A stretch of 64,000 nt of DNA from Alicyclobacillus tolerans (GCF_001447355.1 NZ_JXBW01000011.1:22214-86213), one strand, 5' to 3'; counted from the stretch's first letter, positions 36,479 to 45,327 are shown. Made by a program: numbers and translations. The notes: a model not told the origin generated them from the letters alone.

Positions 36479-36811
36479 TTAGGGTTGTTCCGGTTCCCCA
36501 ATGCGCGTCCAGCGATCCTTATCGCGCGTTTCAAACTTCTCCATGACCGCTAAAAAGGCCTTCTCCATGTCAATGTCGAGCCGATTCGCAAGGCAGGTAA
36601 GGACGAACAATAAGTCTCCCAATTCAAGGGCAATGTCGCCTTCGGGTTCGTCTTTCTTCTTTGGCTTCTCGCCATAGTGATGGTTGATCTCCCGTGCCAA
36701 TTCGCCCAGTTCCTCGGCTAAGCGAACAACCAAGGTCATCGGCTTAAAGTAACCTTCGCGAAATTGGCTGATGTACGCGTCAACGCGACTTTGAACTTCC
36801 TGCAAGTGCAT
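36479..36811 (-). CDS. ypjD: MazG-like nucleotide pyrophosphohydrolase (YpjD)
   Basis: 110 residues. LAEELGELAREI and ALELGDLLFVLTC carry the ExxE and ExxD acidic residues of the all-alpha NTP pyrophosphatase fold. The family hydrolyses (d)NTPs, often non-canonical ones. AAGGGGG lies 8 nt before the ATG. It begins the ypjD-TPR-dapB-bshA-cca-birA run, as in Bacillus. Confidence 0.9.
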   Translation of the reverse strand: MHLQEVQSRVDAYISQFREGYFKPMTLVVRLAEELGELAREINHHYGEKPKKKDEPEGDIALELGDLLFVLTCLANRLDIDMEKAFLAVMEKFETRDKDRWTRIGEPEQP

Positions 36812-36947
36812 CGTCCCGTCCCCCTTGACTCTTCATTATAGCGGACAAGCTTGCACAAACATAAAAGCGCCTGCTTGTCATAAGCATGTAAGGACGATTT
36901 TGGACCAGCCCGGCATGCCGACTGGTTGCCAAGAAGGAGTGAATCGT

Positions 36948-38219
36948 TTGGGCAAAGAAAAAAAGGGGCGAGTTTTCACGGTCATCCTGGCGACCATGGC
37001 TGTCATCTTCACACTCGCCCTCGTCGTGTATCCAAAAGCGGGCTATGAAGCGGGTATGGAAGGGTTGAAAGTCTGTTGGGAGATCATCATCCCATCGCTA
37101 CTCCCATTTTTTATTGTCTCCGAATTATTGCTCGGATTGGGAGTTGTACGCGGCTTTGGGGTGTTGCTCGAACCACTGATGCGCCCACTATTTAGCGTTC
37201 CTGGTGTTGGTGCGTTTGCTCTGTCGATGGGATTGGCCGCAGGTTACCCTATGGACGCTGTGATCACCGCCCGTTTCCGCGAAACCAACCAATGTACGAG
37301 GATTGAAGGAGAGCGATTGCTTGCCTTCACGAACACAGCCGATCCGCTATTTATGTTTGGCGCAGTCGCCGTCGGCATGTTCAAGTCGCCAGCCTTAGGC
37401 GGTCTACTCGCTCTCGCACACTACATTTCATCGTTCCTCGTGGGTGTGGCTTTTAAGTTTTGGGGGCGCAAGGATCCCACACACCTAAAAGAAATGCAGG
37501 AGCGCGAAGAAGTCCGCGCCAAAGGCAACATTCTCGTTCGTGCATTCCAAGAAATGTTGGCCGCACGGGAACAAGATGGTCGTCCCTTTGGCAAACTTCT
37601 TGGCAATGCCGTGAGTGAGTCGGTCCAGACCATTCTTATGATCTCTGGGTTTATCGTGTTTTTTGCAGTGCTCATCGAGATTCTTCACATCAGCGGCATT
37701 ATGGCCGTGATCGGTTGGCCAGTCGCTTTAATTTACCATCTGTTTCATATCCACGGCGGGCTTGTCGGTCCAACGTTGGCAGGCGCGCTTGAATTGGACA
37801 TCGGCAGCGCCCAGGCTGCAGCGGTCCACGCGCCACTGTTACAGCGACTCGCCCTCGTCAGCGGCATCATCGCATGGAGCGGGCTGAGCGTGCATGCACA
37901 GGTGGCAAGCGTATTGACAAACACAGATATTCGCATGAAACCGTATTTTATCGCTCGCTTTCTGCACGCATTTCTCGCTGCGCTCATTACCGTCGTTCTC
38001 TACCTGTCTGGCATGGGCCGCGAAGCCGCACGAGCGATGGCGCCACTTACAGAGCACACAGCAGTGTTGACAGCGGAAGGAACGCATTCGTTTTGGCAAA
38101 TCGCTTCATCGGGGTTGTCTTTATGGTTGATGGGGTTGGTCGTCTTGCTCGCCTGTTCGTTTGTCTTTGCAATGGCGAAGCGCCTGCGCATCATCCGCTT
38201 TTACGCCCGCATCAAGTAA
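36948..38219 (+). CDS. ylbJ: Sporulation integral membrane protein YlbJ
   Basis: 423 residues with about eight to ten membrane helices. EIIIPSLLPFFIVSELLLGLG, MGLAAGYPMDAVI and FTNTADPLFMFGAV match YlbJ, a nucleoside-recognition (Gate) domain protein needed for normal spore formation in B. subtilis. The TTG at 36948 follows AAGGAG by 8 nt; an ATG much further upstream lacks a site. It is a single gene ending in a terminator. Confidence 0.92.
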   Translation: MGKEKKGRVFTVILATMAVIFTLALVVYPKAGYEAGMEGLKVCWEIIIPSLLPFFIVSELLLGLGVVRGFGVLLEPLMRPLFSVPGVGAFALSMGLAAGYPMDAVITARFRETNQCTRIEGERLLAFTNTADPLFMFGAVAVGMFKSPALGGLLALAHYISSFLVGVAFKFWGRKDPTHLKEMQEREEVRAKGNILVRAFQEMLAAREQDGRPFGKLLGNAVSESVQTILMISGFIVFFAVLIEILHISGIMAVIGWPVALIYHLFHIHGGLVGPTLAGALELDIGSAQAAAVHAPLLQRLALVSGIIAWSGLSVHAQVASVLTNTDIRMKPYFIARFLHAFLAALITVVLYLSGMGREAARAMAPLTEHTAVLTAEGTHSFWQIASSGLSLWLMGLVVLLACSFVFAMAKRLRIIRFYARIK

Positions 38220-38249
38220 GCTCCTAGCGTAAGAGAACAACACACGGTA

Positions 38250-38286
38250 AAATAGCCGGCTGCTCATGCCACGAGCCGCCGGTTTT
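38250..38286 (+). terminator. Intrinsic terminator after ylbJ
   Basis: A stem of CCGGC-GCTC with GAGC-GCCGG (one bulge or mismatch), a 7-nt loop, then TTTT. Confidence 0.75.
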
Positions 38287-38358
38287 CGTATGGCTCTACA
38301 AAGGAACGGAACGGATGGTAAAGCTATGGCCCTGCCTGCCCCCTAGTCCTTATTCCCA

Positions 38359-38409
38359 ACGACGAAGGACGAACCCAGGGAAATCTGCCCCAGGTCCGCC
38401 CTTCGTCGT
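38359..38409 (-). repeat. Inverted repeat downstream of uppP
   Basis: Perfect 10-bp arms ACGACGAAGG and CCTTCGTCGT with a 31-nt loop, 16 bp beyond the uppP stop. It may act as a transcript-end structure; no T run is present. Confidence 0.55.
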
Positions 38410-38424
38410 ACGCTTGCTCCGCGC

Positions 38425-39234
38425 TCAGTGAACAAGCGGTGGAAACCAGCGGTGAGCGAACAGTTGATCGTACAGAATGAAAGCGGCAATTGCGAAGGTA
38501 TACACAGCGAACACACGCATTTTGCAACGCGCCACCAGCCACGTCGTCCAGCGAACGGAGAAATATCCTGCGACCGCCGCCGCCAGCGCGCCCAACAGCA
38601 TCTCCCCCCATGGTAACATCAACGCCTTTGCCGGTGCCTCGACGATATCGTCGAGCTTAACCAGCGTGCCGCCGAGAATCGCCGGAATCGATAACAAAAA
38701 CGAAAACCGCGTCGCCGCCATGCGATCCATGCCGCGCCATAAACCGCCGGCGATCGTCAACCCGGAACGGGACAGTGCTGGTAGGATGGCGATGCCTTGC
38801 AATGTGCCAATCCACAGGCTATCGGCCAGCGCCATGGACGATTCAGTCTTTGGTCCGGCCTCAATGGAGTCGATCCACCACAAGATGATGCCTGTCACGA
38901 CGAACTCGAGGCCAATCGTCACGCCCGACTCAAACAGGTTATCAAACCATTCCTCACACAAGGCACCAATCACTGCGGTGGGCAGCAACGCCACCAGGAC
39001 CATCCACGTTACGCGAGACCTCGGGTGCTTCCACAACCAAACCACTTCTTTGCGCATCGCATATGCGACTGCCACCAACGTTCCGATGTGTAGGAGCAAG
39101 ATGAACAAGGTATCCTGTTCCACTTGCACGTGCATCAGTTTTTCGAATAACACGATATGGCCGGAACTGCTAATGGGCAAAAACTCTGTGATCCCTTGGA
39201 CAATTCCCATGATCACTGCTTGAAGTGCGGTCAT
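38425..39234 (-). CDS. uppP: Undecaprenyl-diphosphatase
   Basis: 269 residues, polytopic. GITEFLPISSSGHIVLFEKL and PALSRSGLTIAGGL are the two conserved BacA/UppP motifs. It removes a phosphate from undecaprenyl diphosphate at the outer face of the membrane, recycling the lipid carrier for peptidoglycan, and can give bacitracin resistance. AAGGAGG precedes the ATG. A large inverted repeat lies directly upstream of that site. Confidence 0.94.
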   Translation of the reverse strand: MTALQAVIMGIVQGITEFLPISSSGHIVLFEKLMHVQVEQDTLFILLLHIGTLVAVAYAMRKEVVWLWKHPRSRVTWMVLVALLPTAVIGALCEEWFDNLFESGVTIGLEFVVTGIILWWIDSIEAGPKTESSMALADSLWIGTLQGIAILPALSRSGLTIAGGLWRGMDRMAATRFSFLLSIPAILGGTLVKLDDIVEAPAKALMLPWGEMLLGALAAAVAGYFSVRWTTWLVARCKMRVFAVYTFAIAAFILYDQLFAHRWFPPLVH

Positions 39235-39249
39235 CCCAACATCCTCCTT

Positions 39250-39336
39250 GCGCGCCGCCGCAGCGCGAATCTACGGTTCTCTTCGGTCCCGCCCGACCAG
39301 GCTTGGACACGCAGTAGATGTATATTGGCGGCGCGC
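39250..39336 (-). ncRNA. Possible structured leader of uppP
   Basis: A 10-bp all G/C helix, GCGCGCCGCC with GGCGGCGCGC (39327-39336 with 39250-39259), encloses 67 nt. On the minus strand an inner ATCTAC pairs with GTAGAT, and GGTC with GACC around a GGGCGG loop. The outer helix ends 1 nt before the uppP Shine-Dalgarno sequence. No match to a known riboswitch could be recognised by eye. The region lies between divergent uppP and ykvI, so it could also be a DNA-level feature. Confidence 0.45.
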
Positions 39337-39411
39337 TAGGAACATGTCCACATCGTCATGATTCGGCGAGAGTGTCCATATAAATTCAGAAGGATTTGGG
39401 AGGGATGGACA

Positions 39412-40455
39412 ATGCGATCGCGATGGCTGACCCTGCAAGTTGCATGTGTATACATTGGCACGGTCGTTGGCGCGGGCTTTGCTTCAGGTCGGGAAATCTA
39501 TCAATTCTTCGCGCAGTACGGCATGGTCGCCTACGCATCCATTGGACTTGTCACCCTCGTCTTCGCCTGGCTAGGTTATCGGCTAATGGCCCTAGGCGCG
39601 AAACTGGGCGCCAAGTCGTTTCGCGATCTGACCACCTACGTGTTCCCGCCGCGGCTCGCGCAGGCGATGGATGGCGTGGTTTTGGTCATGTTGTTCGGTA
39701 CGACGGTGGCGATGCTGGCGGGTACGGGAGAACTGTTTCGCGAGCGCCTGGGGTTGCCATTCTCGCTTGGTGTGGTCATTGGCATCGCGGTAACGATGTG
39801 GACGATGATGTTTGGCATGAACGGGCTGCTCAAGGTCAATACCTTGATTGTCCCATCGTTGACGGCGTTTGTGCTATTTGTTACAGCACACACCGCACTT
39901 TTCAGAAACGGCTTCGAACACGCGTTGCACCCGCTTGGAATTACCAATCAATTCGGGTTGCCGGTATGGTTGAATGCCTTGCTGTACGCCTCATTAAACA
40001 TCGGCTTATCCATTGGTGTGCTCGTGCCGTTAGGCGGGCAAATCCGCTCCCGCAAAGTGCTCTCGCAAGGGGCACTGCTTGGCGCCCTAGGACTAGGCGG
40101 TCTCCTCGCCTGTGTCGCCTTCAGCTTATTCGCTTACATGCCCCAGATTGGCGAATACGCCATCCCAATGGGCTATATTGCGGCGCAGTTCCCGACATGG
40201 CTCACCGCCCTATTTATCGCCGTTCTCTTTGGCGAAATCTATTCGACGCTCGTCGGCAACATCTACAGCATGGCGGCCACCGTTGCGCAATCGCGACGTC
40301 ACGTGTTGGTTGCAAGCCTAATTTCGCTCGTGGCAGCAGGGCTGTTAAGCCACTTTGGCTTTCGCGCCATCGTGGCATATGCGTATACCGCCTTCGGTTG
40401 GGTATCGCTTTGGTTCTTGTGCATGCTCGTCATGGCACGAGCAAGATTGCGGTAA
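39412..40455 (+). CDS. ykvI: YkvI-family membrane protein
   Basis: 347 residues with about ten membrane helices. IGTVVGAGFASGREIYQFFAQYG is the conserved N-terminal block of the YkvI family, distant relatives of amino-acid/sodium symporters. Substrate unknown. GGAGG lies 8 nt before the ATG at 39412. An overlapping 354-codon frame in a different register is a shadow. Confidence 0.85.
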   Translation: MRSRWLTLQVACVYIGTVVGAGFASGREIYQFFAQYGMVAYASIGLVTLVFAWLGYRLMALGAKLGAKSFRDLTTYVFPPRLAQAMDGVVLVMLFGTTVAMLAGTGELFRERLGLPFSLGVVIGIAVTMWTMMFGMNGLLKVNTLIVPSLTAFVLFVTAHTALFRNGFEHALHPLGITNQFGLPVWLNALLYASLNIGLSIGVLVPLGGQIRSRKVLSQGALLGALGLGGLLACVAFSLFAYMPQIGEYAIPMGYIAAQFPTWLTALFIAVLFGEIYSTLVGNIYSMAATVAQSRRHVLVASLISLVAAGLLSHFGFRAIVAYAYTAFGWVSLWFLCMLVMARARLR

Positions 40456-40476
40456 ATTGACCCGACCCCGTATAAT
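40447..40476 (+). promoter_or_regulatory. Candidate promoter of yitT
   Basis: TTGCGG at 40447-40452, an 18-bp spacer and TATAAT at 40471-40476, overlapping the end of ykvI and 61 bp upstream of the yitT start. Confidence 0.5.
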
Positions 40477-40536
40477 ACCATGGAACTCAGGTGACATTGA
40501 CTCGGTGATGAGCGATGTTTCGAAGGGGTCCAGAGG

Positions 40537-41412
40537 ATGGTTCAAAAATCGGTCCAATGGTTCATGATTGTCCTAGGCGCTTTCATTTATTCGCTTGGCC
40601 TCAACGGCTTTCTTGTCGCCAACCACCTCGCGGAAGGTGGCTTTGTCGGCGTCTCACTGCTGCTCTTGTACAAGTTGCATATTCAAGTTGGCGTGTCATT
40701 TTTCATCTTGAACATCCCGTTGCTTATTGTCGCCTGGCGGCTGTTTGGGCATGAATTTGTCCTCAAAACGGCGGTTGGGGTCATCGGCGTGTCCGTGTTC
40801 ACGGAAGCGACAAGGCATCTACAAGTGCCGACGCACGATCCACTGCTCGCCGCGCTCTATGCCGGCGTGATCACAGGTATTGGCCTTGGCCTCATCTTTC
40901 GTACAGGGGGAACAACCGGAGGTTCGGACATCATCGCTCGCATCCTGCGCCACTACCGAGGGCTCGGCATGGGCAAAACCCTGTTCGCCATCGACTTCAT
41001 CGTCATCCTGCTCGTCATGGTGATCATCGGCAAGGAAGTGGCGATGTACTCACTTGTCGCACTGTTTGTGTCAAGCCGCGTGATCGACTTTGTGATTGAA
41101 GGGGCATCGAGCGGACGGGCGGTCATGATTGTGTCGGACAAACACGAAGAGATTGCGGACGAAATTCACAGGCAATTAGACCGCGGTACGACCTTGCTAC
41201 AAGCGCGCGGGGGCTACACAGGCACAGCTCGCCAGGTCATCTATTGTGTCGTGTCGCGGGACGAAGTCATGCGCGTCCAGCGAATCATCTCGGCGGTCGA
41301 TCCGACCGCATTCGTTACCGTCAACCCTGTACACGAAGTGTTGGGAGAAGGCTTTACATACGACGGAGAACCTTCATCCATTGCACGCCGTCGCCGTAAA
41401 CTCTTTTCATGA
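40537..41412 (+). CDS. YitT family membrane protein (DUF161 + DUF2179)
   Basis: 291 residues. Five or so membrane helices form the YitT part (VLGAFIYSLGLNGFLVANHLAEGG, RTGGTTGGSDIIARIL). The C-terminal DUF2179 domain (about 205-290) includes DRGTTLLQARGGYTG. The family is uncharacterised and common in Bacilli in several copies. The ribosome binding site is a modest AAGGGG. Confidence 0.88.
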   Translation: MVQKSVQWFMIVLGAFIYSLGLNGFLVANHLAEGGFVGVSLLLLYKLHIQVGVSFFILNIPLLIVAWRLFGHEFVLKTAVGVIGVSVFTEATRHLQVPTHDPLLAALYAGVITGIGLGLIFRTGGTTGGSDIIARILRHYRGLGMGKTLFAIDFIVILLVMVIIGKEVAMYSLVALFVSSRVIDFVIEGASSGRAVMIVSDKHEEIADEIHRQLDRGTTLLQARGGYTGTARQVIYCVVSRDEVMRVQRIISAVDPTAFVTVNPVHEVLGEGFTYDGEPSSIARRRRKLFS

Positions 41413-41465
41413 TTAAGGGAGAGCAAGTGAGCCGGCCCGCGTGGATCGCACGCGACATCGGCAAA

Positions 41466-41491
41466 AGGTGTCCAGCCGCAGCCGGACACCT
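41466..41491. terminator. Bidirectional terminator between yitT and ypiB
   Basis: AGGTGTCC with GGACACCT around a 10-nt loop; on the minus strand it is followed by TTTT. The two genes converge here. Confidence 0.7.
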
Positions 41492-41523
41492 GATTGTTAC
41501 AGAGTGCGATTTGCCACAGTGGT

Positions 41524-42096
41524 TTACAGAGATGAGGCGGCTGTCAATTCACCTTGATCAAACGCGATGAGCCGCTGGCTCGCGATGAGAAACGCCGCCC
41601 TGTCCCCCGAATCCAATGCATCGTCGACTGCTCGCATCAATTCCTCGCGGCGGTGGGCGCGCAAGGCCTGGTCAATGACCCACTCGGCCTGCAAGGATAG
41701 CATTTCGCGCATCGCCGGATCCATGTCCGTGCGCACGGGTTCTTCGAGAACTGACGCAAATTCAGGGCAAGATGAACGGTCTTTGAAGAATAGTCCTACA
41801 TAGATGTCCTCATCTGGATGCTGATACAGATCCATAAACGCCTGTTCCACATCGGTAGTCACCGGCTTATTGCGGCGATAGTAGCGGAAAGGAGCGACAT
41901 GCACACAGGTTGTCGAGACGACGATGACGCGCGAAAAGTGACGGAAGTTATCGACGAAATGAACGCGTTGCAACACGTTTTCACGCGTCATCATATAGCG
42001 CAGCAGCATTTCCGCCTCACGACTTTGCAAATCGTAATTGGCCAGAAACCAGCGCAGAAAATGTTTCTTTTCAGCAACGGTCACGATGGTTCCCAT
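41524..42096 (-). CDS. ypiB: YpiB / UPF0302 family protein
   Basis: 190 residues. KKHFLRWFLANYDLQSREAE and VHFVDNF, with DEDIYVGLFF, match the YpiB family conserved in Bacilli near the aromatic amino-acid genes. Function unknown; probably soluble. Of two in-frame ATGs the second (42096) has the better spacing from GGGAGG. Confidence 0.85.
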   Translation of the reverse strand: MGTIVTVAEKKHFLRWFLANYDLQSREAEMLLRYMMTRENVLQRVHFVDNFRHFSRVIVVSTTCVHVAPFRYYRRNKPVTTDVEQAFMDLYQHPDEDIYVGLFFKDRSSCPEFASVLEEPVRTDMDPAMREMLSLQAEWVIDQALRAHRREELMRAVDDALDSGDRAAFLIASQRLIAFDQGELTAASSL

Positions 42097-42249
42097 AGCC
42101 ATTCTCCTCCCTGCTTCACGAAGTCTCCGAAGCGTCCAGCGAGCAGCACCAGCAAACTTAAGAATTGTTTGTTCATTCTATTCGGTGGCTTTGCCTTCTT
42201 TTCCTGCACTCGTCGCTTTTTCACGAGGTTGCACAACTACCGTGACAAT

Positions 42250-43635
42250 CTAGGAGCCTAGTCCGGCCGCTTGAATACCTCCGCGTCCCACCCACTCGGC
42301 GAGCATGCGATCGACGTTGACAGGTATCGGCGCCATTCCACGTGTGGCCAAAAGCGCTCGCCACGCCTCGAAGTCTCGCCCAAGCGACAAGCCCCGTTCG
42401 ACCGTCCGATCGAGGATGCGGTACACCCGCAAGGCCCCACTGCTCTTCAGCTCCGCGAATTCGGCGATTTGAGCCTCCATCCGGGCATCCGGCACCATGA
42501 CGACAATCTCGAAGTTAGGCTGCACAACCAGAGCCGCTTGCTGGTAAGTTAGCTCGTCTGGCAAATCGGCTTCGTCCTGTGTTAGTAATTCTTGACCGAG
42601 TTTTGTGATTTGAAACCATCGCTCCCCTGAATCGTCGTCATAGCCAATTCTGGCCACACCAAGATGGACCAACATTTTGACGATCCGCTGATCCCAGACG
42701 TCCGTCGGCTGATCGTAATAAAAAGCCTGTATCTGTGGCGCACAAATCGCATACAAAGACGTATTCGAAGTCCACGCGTCCGCCAGTAATCGGATGGTCT
42801 CAATGATGTCGTGCAGTCGAGGAATCGGCCGCCGATAGGTGCGCACGTAAAACCGCAAAAGCCGCCGCAATTGGGTCTTGCGACCCAGAGTAAGAAACTC
42901 CGACAAGCGAGTGGGATCGACGGTCAACCGCTCATCTTGACGCTCGATCACGATGCCTTCGTCGTAGGCAAAGTCGTACAACAATGCGAGGCGATCCGGG
43001 TAATCGTACGTGCGACGACCATAGCCAAACCTCCATTGCGGCAATTCAATGGACTCCTCGATTTCAAAGAGTTCCATCAATTGTTGTACATGCCGTTTAT
43101 ACATGGCCCCACTTGCGGTCAACCGCACTTCGCGCTGCTGAACGTACTGTAAGAAGGTGTGTAGATCATGCAGCGCGGCCATCCCTTCATCCATTTGCAC
43201 GAGCGGATCGTCCGTGCGCACCTCAACCCGCGCGCGCCAACGACGCTGAAAATCATCGCGCAGGGCCATCTGCATGTCTGTGGGGACGATGTAAAAGCGC
43301 CGACGTGAAGAATCGTTTTGTAAAAACAACCAGCCTTGAGCTAGGGCTTTCTGAAGGCCATTGACGGTGTCATGGCCGGCCGAGGCCAAGAGATGTTCGA
43401 TCTCTTCTTTAGCAAAAACATTGCGCCGATGCAGAGCGATCCGCCTCAGCGAAACGTCCCATTCTTCGTGCCACTGGTCCAATTGTTCCGCCAAAGATAA
43501 GGGATTTCGTAGCGATTCCAAAATGGACTGCACCAGATCGAGCTTCGAGTACATCGTGCAGGACAGATGTAAATTTTGGGCGATAGCTTGCAGTGTTGAA
43601 ATGGACGCATGGTTTAGACACTCGCTCAGCCTCAT
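42250..43635 (-). CDS. Helicase-associated protein (partner of XPB helicase)
   Basis: 461 residues, no Walker motifs. The layout, with helical N-terminal half and a C-terminal domain around QQAALVVQPNFEIVVMVPDARMEAQIAEF, resembles the XPB/Ssl2-like helicase-associated proteins such as mycobacterial Rv0862c. It starts 5 bp after the XPB stop, 9 nt from AGGAGG, so the pair is co-expressed. It may modulate the helicase in repair; no activity is known for the family. Confidence 0.78.
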   Translation of the reverse strand: MRLSECLNHASISTLQAIAQNLHLSCTMYSKLDLVQSILESLRNPLSLAEQLDQWHEEWDVSLRRIALHRRNVFAKEEIEHLLASAGHDTVNGLQKALAQGWLFLQNDSSRRRFYIVPTDMQMALRDDFQRRWRARVEVRTDDPLVQMDEGMAALHDLHTFLQYVQQREVRLTASGAMYKRHVQQLMELFEIEESIELPQWRFGYGRRTYDYPDRLALLYDFAYDEGIVIERQDERLTVDPTRLSEFLTLGRKTQLRRLLRFYVRTYRRPIPRLHDIIETIRLLADAWTSNTSLYAICAPQIQAFYYDQPTDVWDQRIVKMLVHLGVARIGYDDDSGERWFQITKLGQELLTQDEADLPDELTYQQAALVVQPNFEIVVMVPDARMEAQIAEFAELKSSGALRVYRILDRTVERGLSLGRDFEAWRALLATRGMAPIPVNVDRMLAEWVGRGGIQAAGLGS

Positions 43636-43640
43636 GTGCT

Positions 43641-45104
43641 TCAACCTCCTCGGTACAACGCGTCGACGGCAACGATTTCATACGTATATCCTTGTTCAAC
43701 CAAGTAGCTTTGGCGGTGAAAAGCGCGTTTCACTTCGACCGTTTGGTCGCTCACAAGCGAATAAAAAATCGCTTGCTTGCCGTTTGGGCGGAGGATTCGT
43801 CCAAGCCGTTGCGCCTCTTCCTGACGGGAACCATACAGGCCCGACAATTGGACAGCGACCGTCGCGGATGGCAGGTCGATGGCCGCATTCGCCACCCTGG
43901 ACACGATAAGGACAGTTAGGCCGCCGGCGCGAAATTCGTTGTATAGGCGCAGCCGTTCGGAATGAAGAGTGCGACCATCAATGACGGGCGCACGCAACCG
44001 ATTCGCAAGTTCGTGGAGCGGTGATGTGTAGTACCCCATCACGAGGGTGCGTTCTGCGCGATGTAACGCACAAATCTGCGTTGCGGCATCCAATTTCGAA
44101 CGGTTCTGTGCCGCGATCCGATGCTTGTCCGCCGCACTTCCTCTTTCATAGTCTTGTCTGTCGCGCCCTGTAAGCGGAACCCGAACTTCCACACAACGTA
44201 CAGGCGCCAAATGTCCAGCGTCCGTTAAATCCCGCGCCTGCGTCTGAAAGACGACGGGTCCAACGAGTGACAATACATCCCCAACGCGCCCGTCCTCTCG
44301 AACGAGCGTCGCACTGAGCCCAAGCTTGCGTGCGGCCGCAAGTTCGGCTGTCAGCCGAAACCATCGGGCAGGTAACGTATGGACTTCGTCGTAAATGACC
44401 AACGCAAAACCTCGTTGCCGATAACGCTCCAAGCGACGCAGTTGGCCCTGTCGATCACGCGCGACCAATCGGCCATACGTCGCAATCGCGACAGGTTTAT
44501 CCGGGTTGTCGGCGTGCACATCGAGATCGCACTCGGACAGCGTTGTCCACGCAAGCAAGTGTTGTTTCCACTGTTCACACGCGGCCTCGTTGGGAGCGAG
44601 AATCAACGTCGGCATGCGCAGGCTTGCAAGAATGGCCGTTCCAACCACGGTCTTGCCGGCGCCACAAGGCATGACGATCACGCCATGCGCCGGACCGTTG
44701 AGAAACGCCTGTACCGCGTTGTACTGATATGCGCGCAACACCTTTTCCTGGCGCAAAGCGATGGCCACGTCGGCTGCCGGCGCCGTCGACTTTACCGTAA
44801 GTTCCTGCAATGCAAGCGATGCAGACTTCATTTCTGCGATAATGGTGCGCTGTACCTGAATCGGTATCGGTGCTTGTGCAACCTGACGCAGGTACTGCAG
44901 GACATCGCCGGCAGAGCGTCCACCGCGGGCCAGTTCTCGCAATCGCAGTGGGGAAACCTGATAGACGGTTACCTCGTCAAAAAACTGAATGGGTTGCGCG
45001 AAATCATCCAGCGTGAGAGACGAATGGTTGGTTCCTAAGTGACCTGAGCGATCCAGCGAACGAGAGACATACAATCGGCCATCCGCCTGCGGATAGACAA
45101 CCAT
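43641..45104 (-). CDS. XPB/Ssl2-family DNA helicase
   Basis: 487 residues. An N-terminal region (about 1-120) precedes RecA domain 1 with MPCGAGKTVVG (Walker A), YDEVHTLPA (DEVH box) and LSATLVREDG. Domain 2 carries the VANAAIDLPSATVAVQLSG and EEAQRLGRILRP motifs. It is the 3'-5' helicase type used in eukaryotic nucleotide excision repair and found in some bacteria and archaea. Role in bacteria unclear. AGGAGG lies 5 nt before the ATG. It is transcribed with the helicase-associated gene. Confidence 0.92.
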   Translation of the reverse strand: MVVYPQADGRLYVSRSLDRSGHLGTNHSSLTLDDFAQPIQFFDEVTVYQVSPLRLRELARGGRSAGDVLQYLRQVAQAPIPIQVQRTIIAEMKSASLALQELTVKSTAPAADVAIALRQEKVLRAYQYNAVQAFLNGPAHGVIVMPCGAGKTVVGTAILASLRMPTLILAPNEAACEQWKQHLLAWTTLSECDLDVHADNPDKPVAIATYGRLVARDRQGQLRRLERYRQRGFALVIYDEVHTLPARWFRLTAELAAARKLGLSATLVREDGRVGDVLSLVGPVVFQTQARDLTDAGHLAPVRCVEVRVPLTGRDRQDYERGSAADKHRIAAQNRSKLDAATQICALHRAERTLVMGYYTSPLHELANRLRAPVIDGRTLHSERLRLYNEFRAGGLTVLIVSRVANAAIDLPSATVAVQLSGLYGSRQEEAQRLGRILRPNGKQAIFYSLVSDQTVEVKRAFHRQSYLVEQGYTYEIVAVDALYRGG

Positions 45105-45182
45105 GTCGACCTCCTGGTCATATCTGGGCTGTATACAAGCTTAGGATTTTGCAAACAAGAAGATGTATGCATCCGTGGCGAC

Positions 45183-45213
45183 AAAAAAAGAGGAATCCGC
45201 TTTCACGGATTCC
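45183..45213 (-). terminator. Intrinsic terminator between tyrA and xpb
   Basis: A perfect 8-bp stem GGAATCCG/CGGATTCC (45192-45199 with 45206-45213), a 6-nt loop and TCTTTTTTT on the minus strand. It ends tyrA transcripts but also lies about 55 bp downstream of the promoter at 45273-45301. Confidence 0.88.
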
Positions 45214-45272
45214 CAAACAGGAGATTCTGCTAGGAGTGGAGAGAAATCAGAACATAACACCCTTCGGCTATA

Positions 45273-45315
45273 AGAATACACCCGTCTGTAAACGCTGTCA
45301 ATACCACGTTTACAG
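45273..45315 (-). promoter_or_regulatory. Strong promoter with embedded inverted-repeat operator
   Basis: Minus strand: TTGACA (45301-45296), 17-bp spacer, TATTCT (45278-45273). The -35 lies between 9-bp inverted arms CTGTAAACG (45315-45307) and CGTTTACAG (45294-45286), a repressor-operator layout. Predicted start about 45266, heading to xpb through the terminator. Confidence 0.7.
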
Positions 45316-45327
45316 CGTTTTTTCAGG

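Noticed and set aside
39396..40460. A 354-codon open frame on the plus strand overlapping ykvI
   Set aside because: It is in another register over the whole of ykvI, its translation has no membrane pattern, and ykvI has the ribosome site and family motifs.
45286..45322. Plus-strand terminator made by CTGTAAACG/CGTTTACAG with a T run
   Set aside because: No plus-strand gene lies upstream; the same arms flank a strong minus-strand -35, so operator is the better reading.
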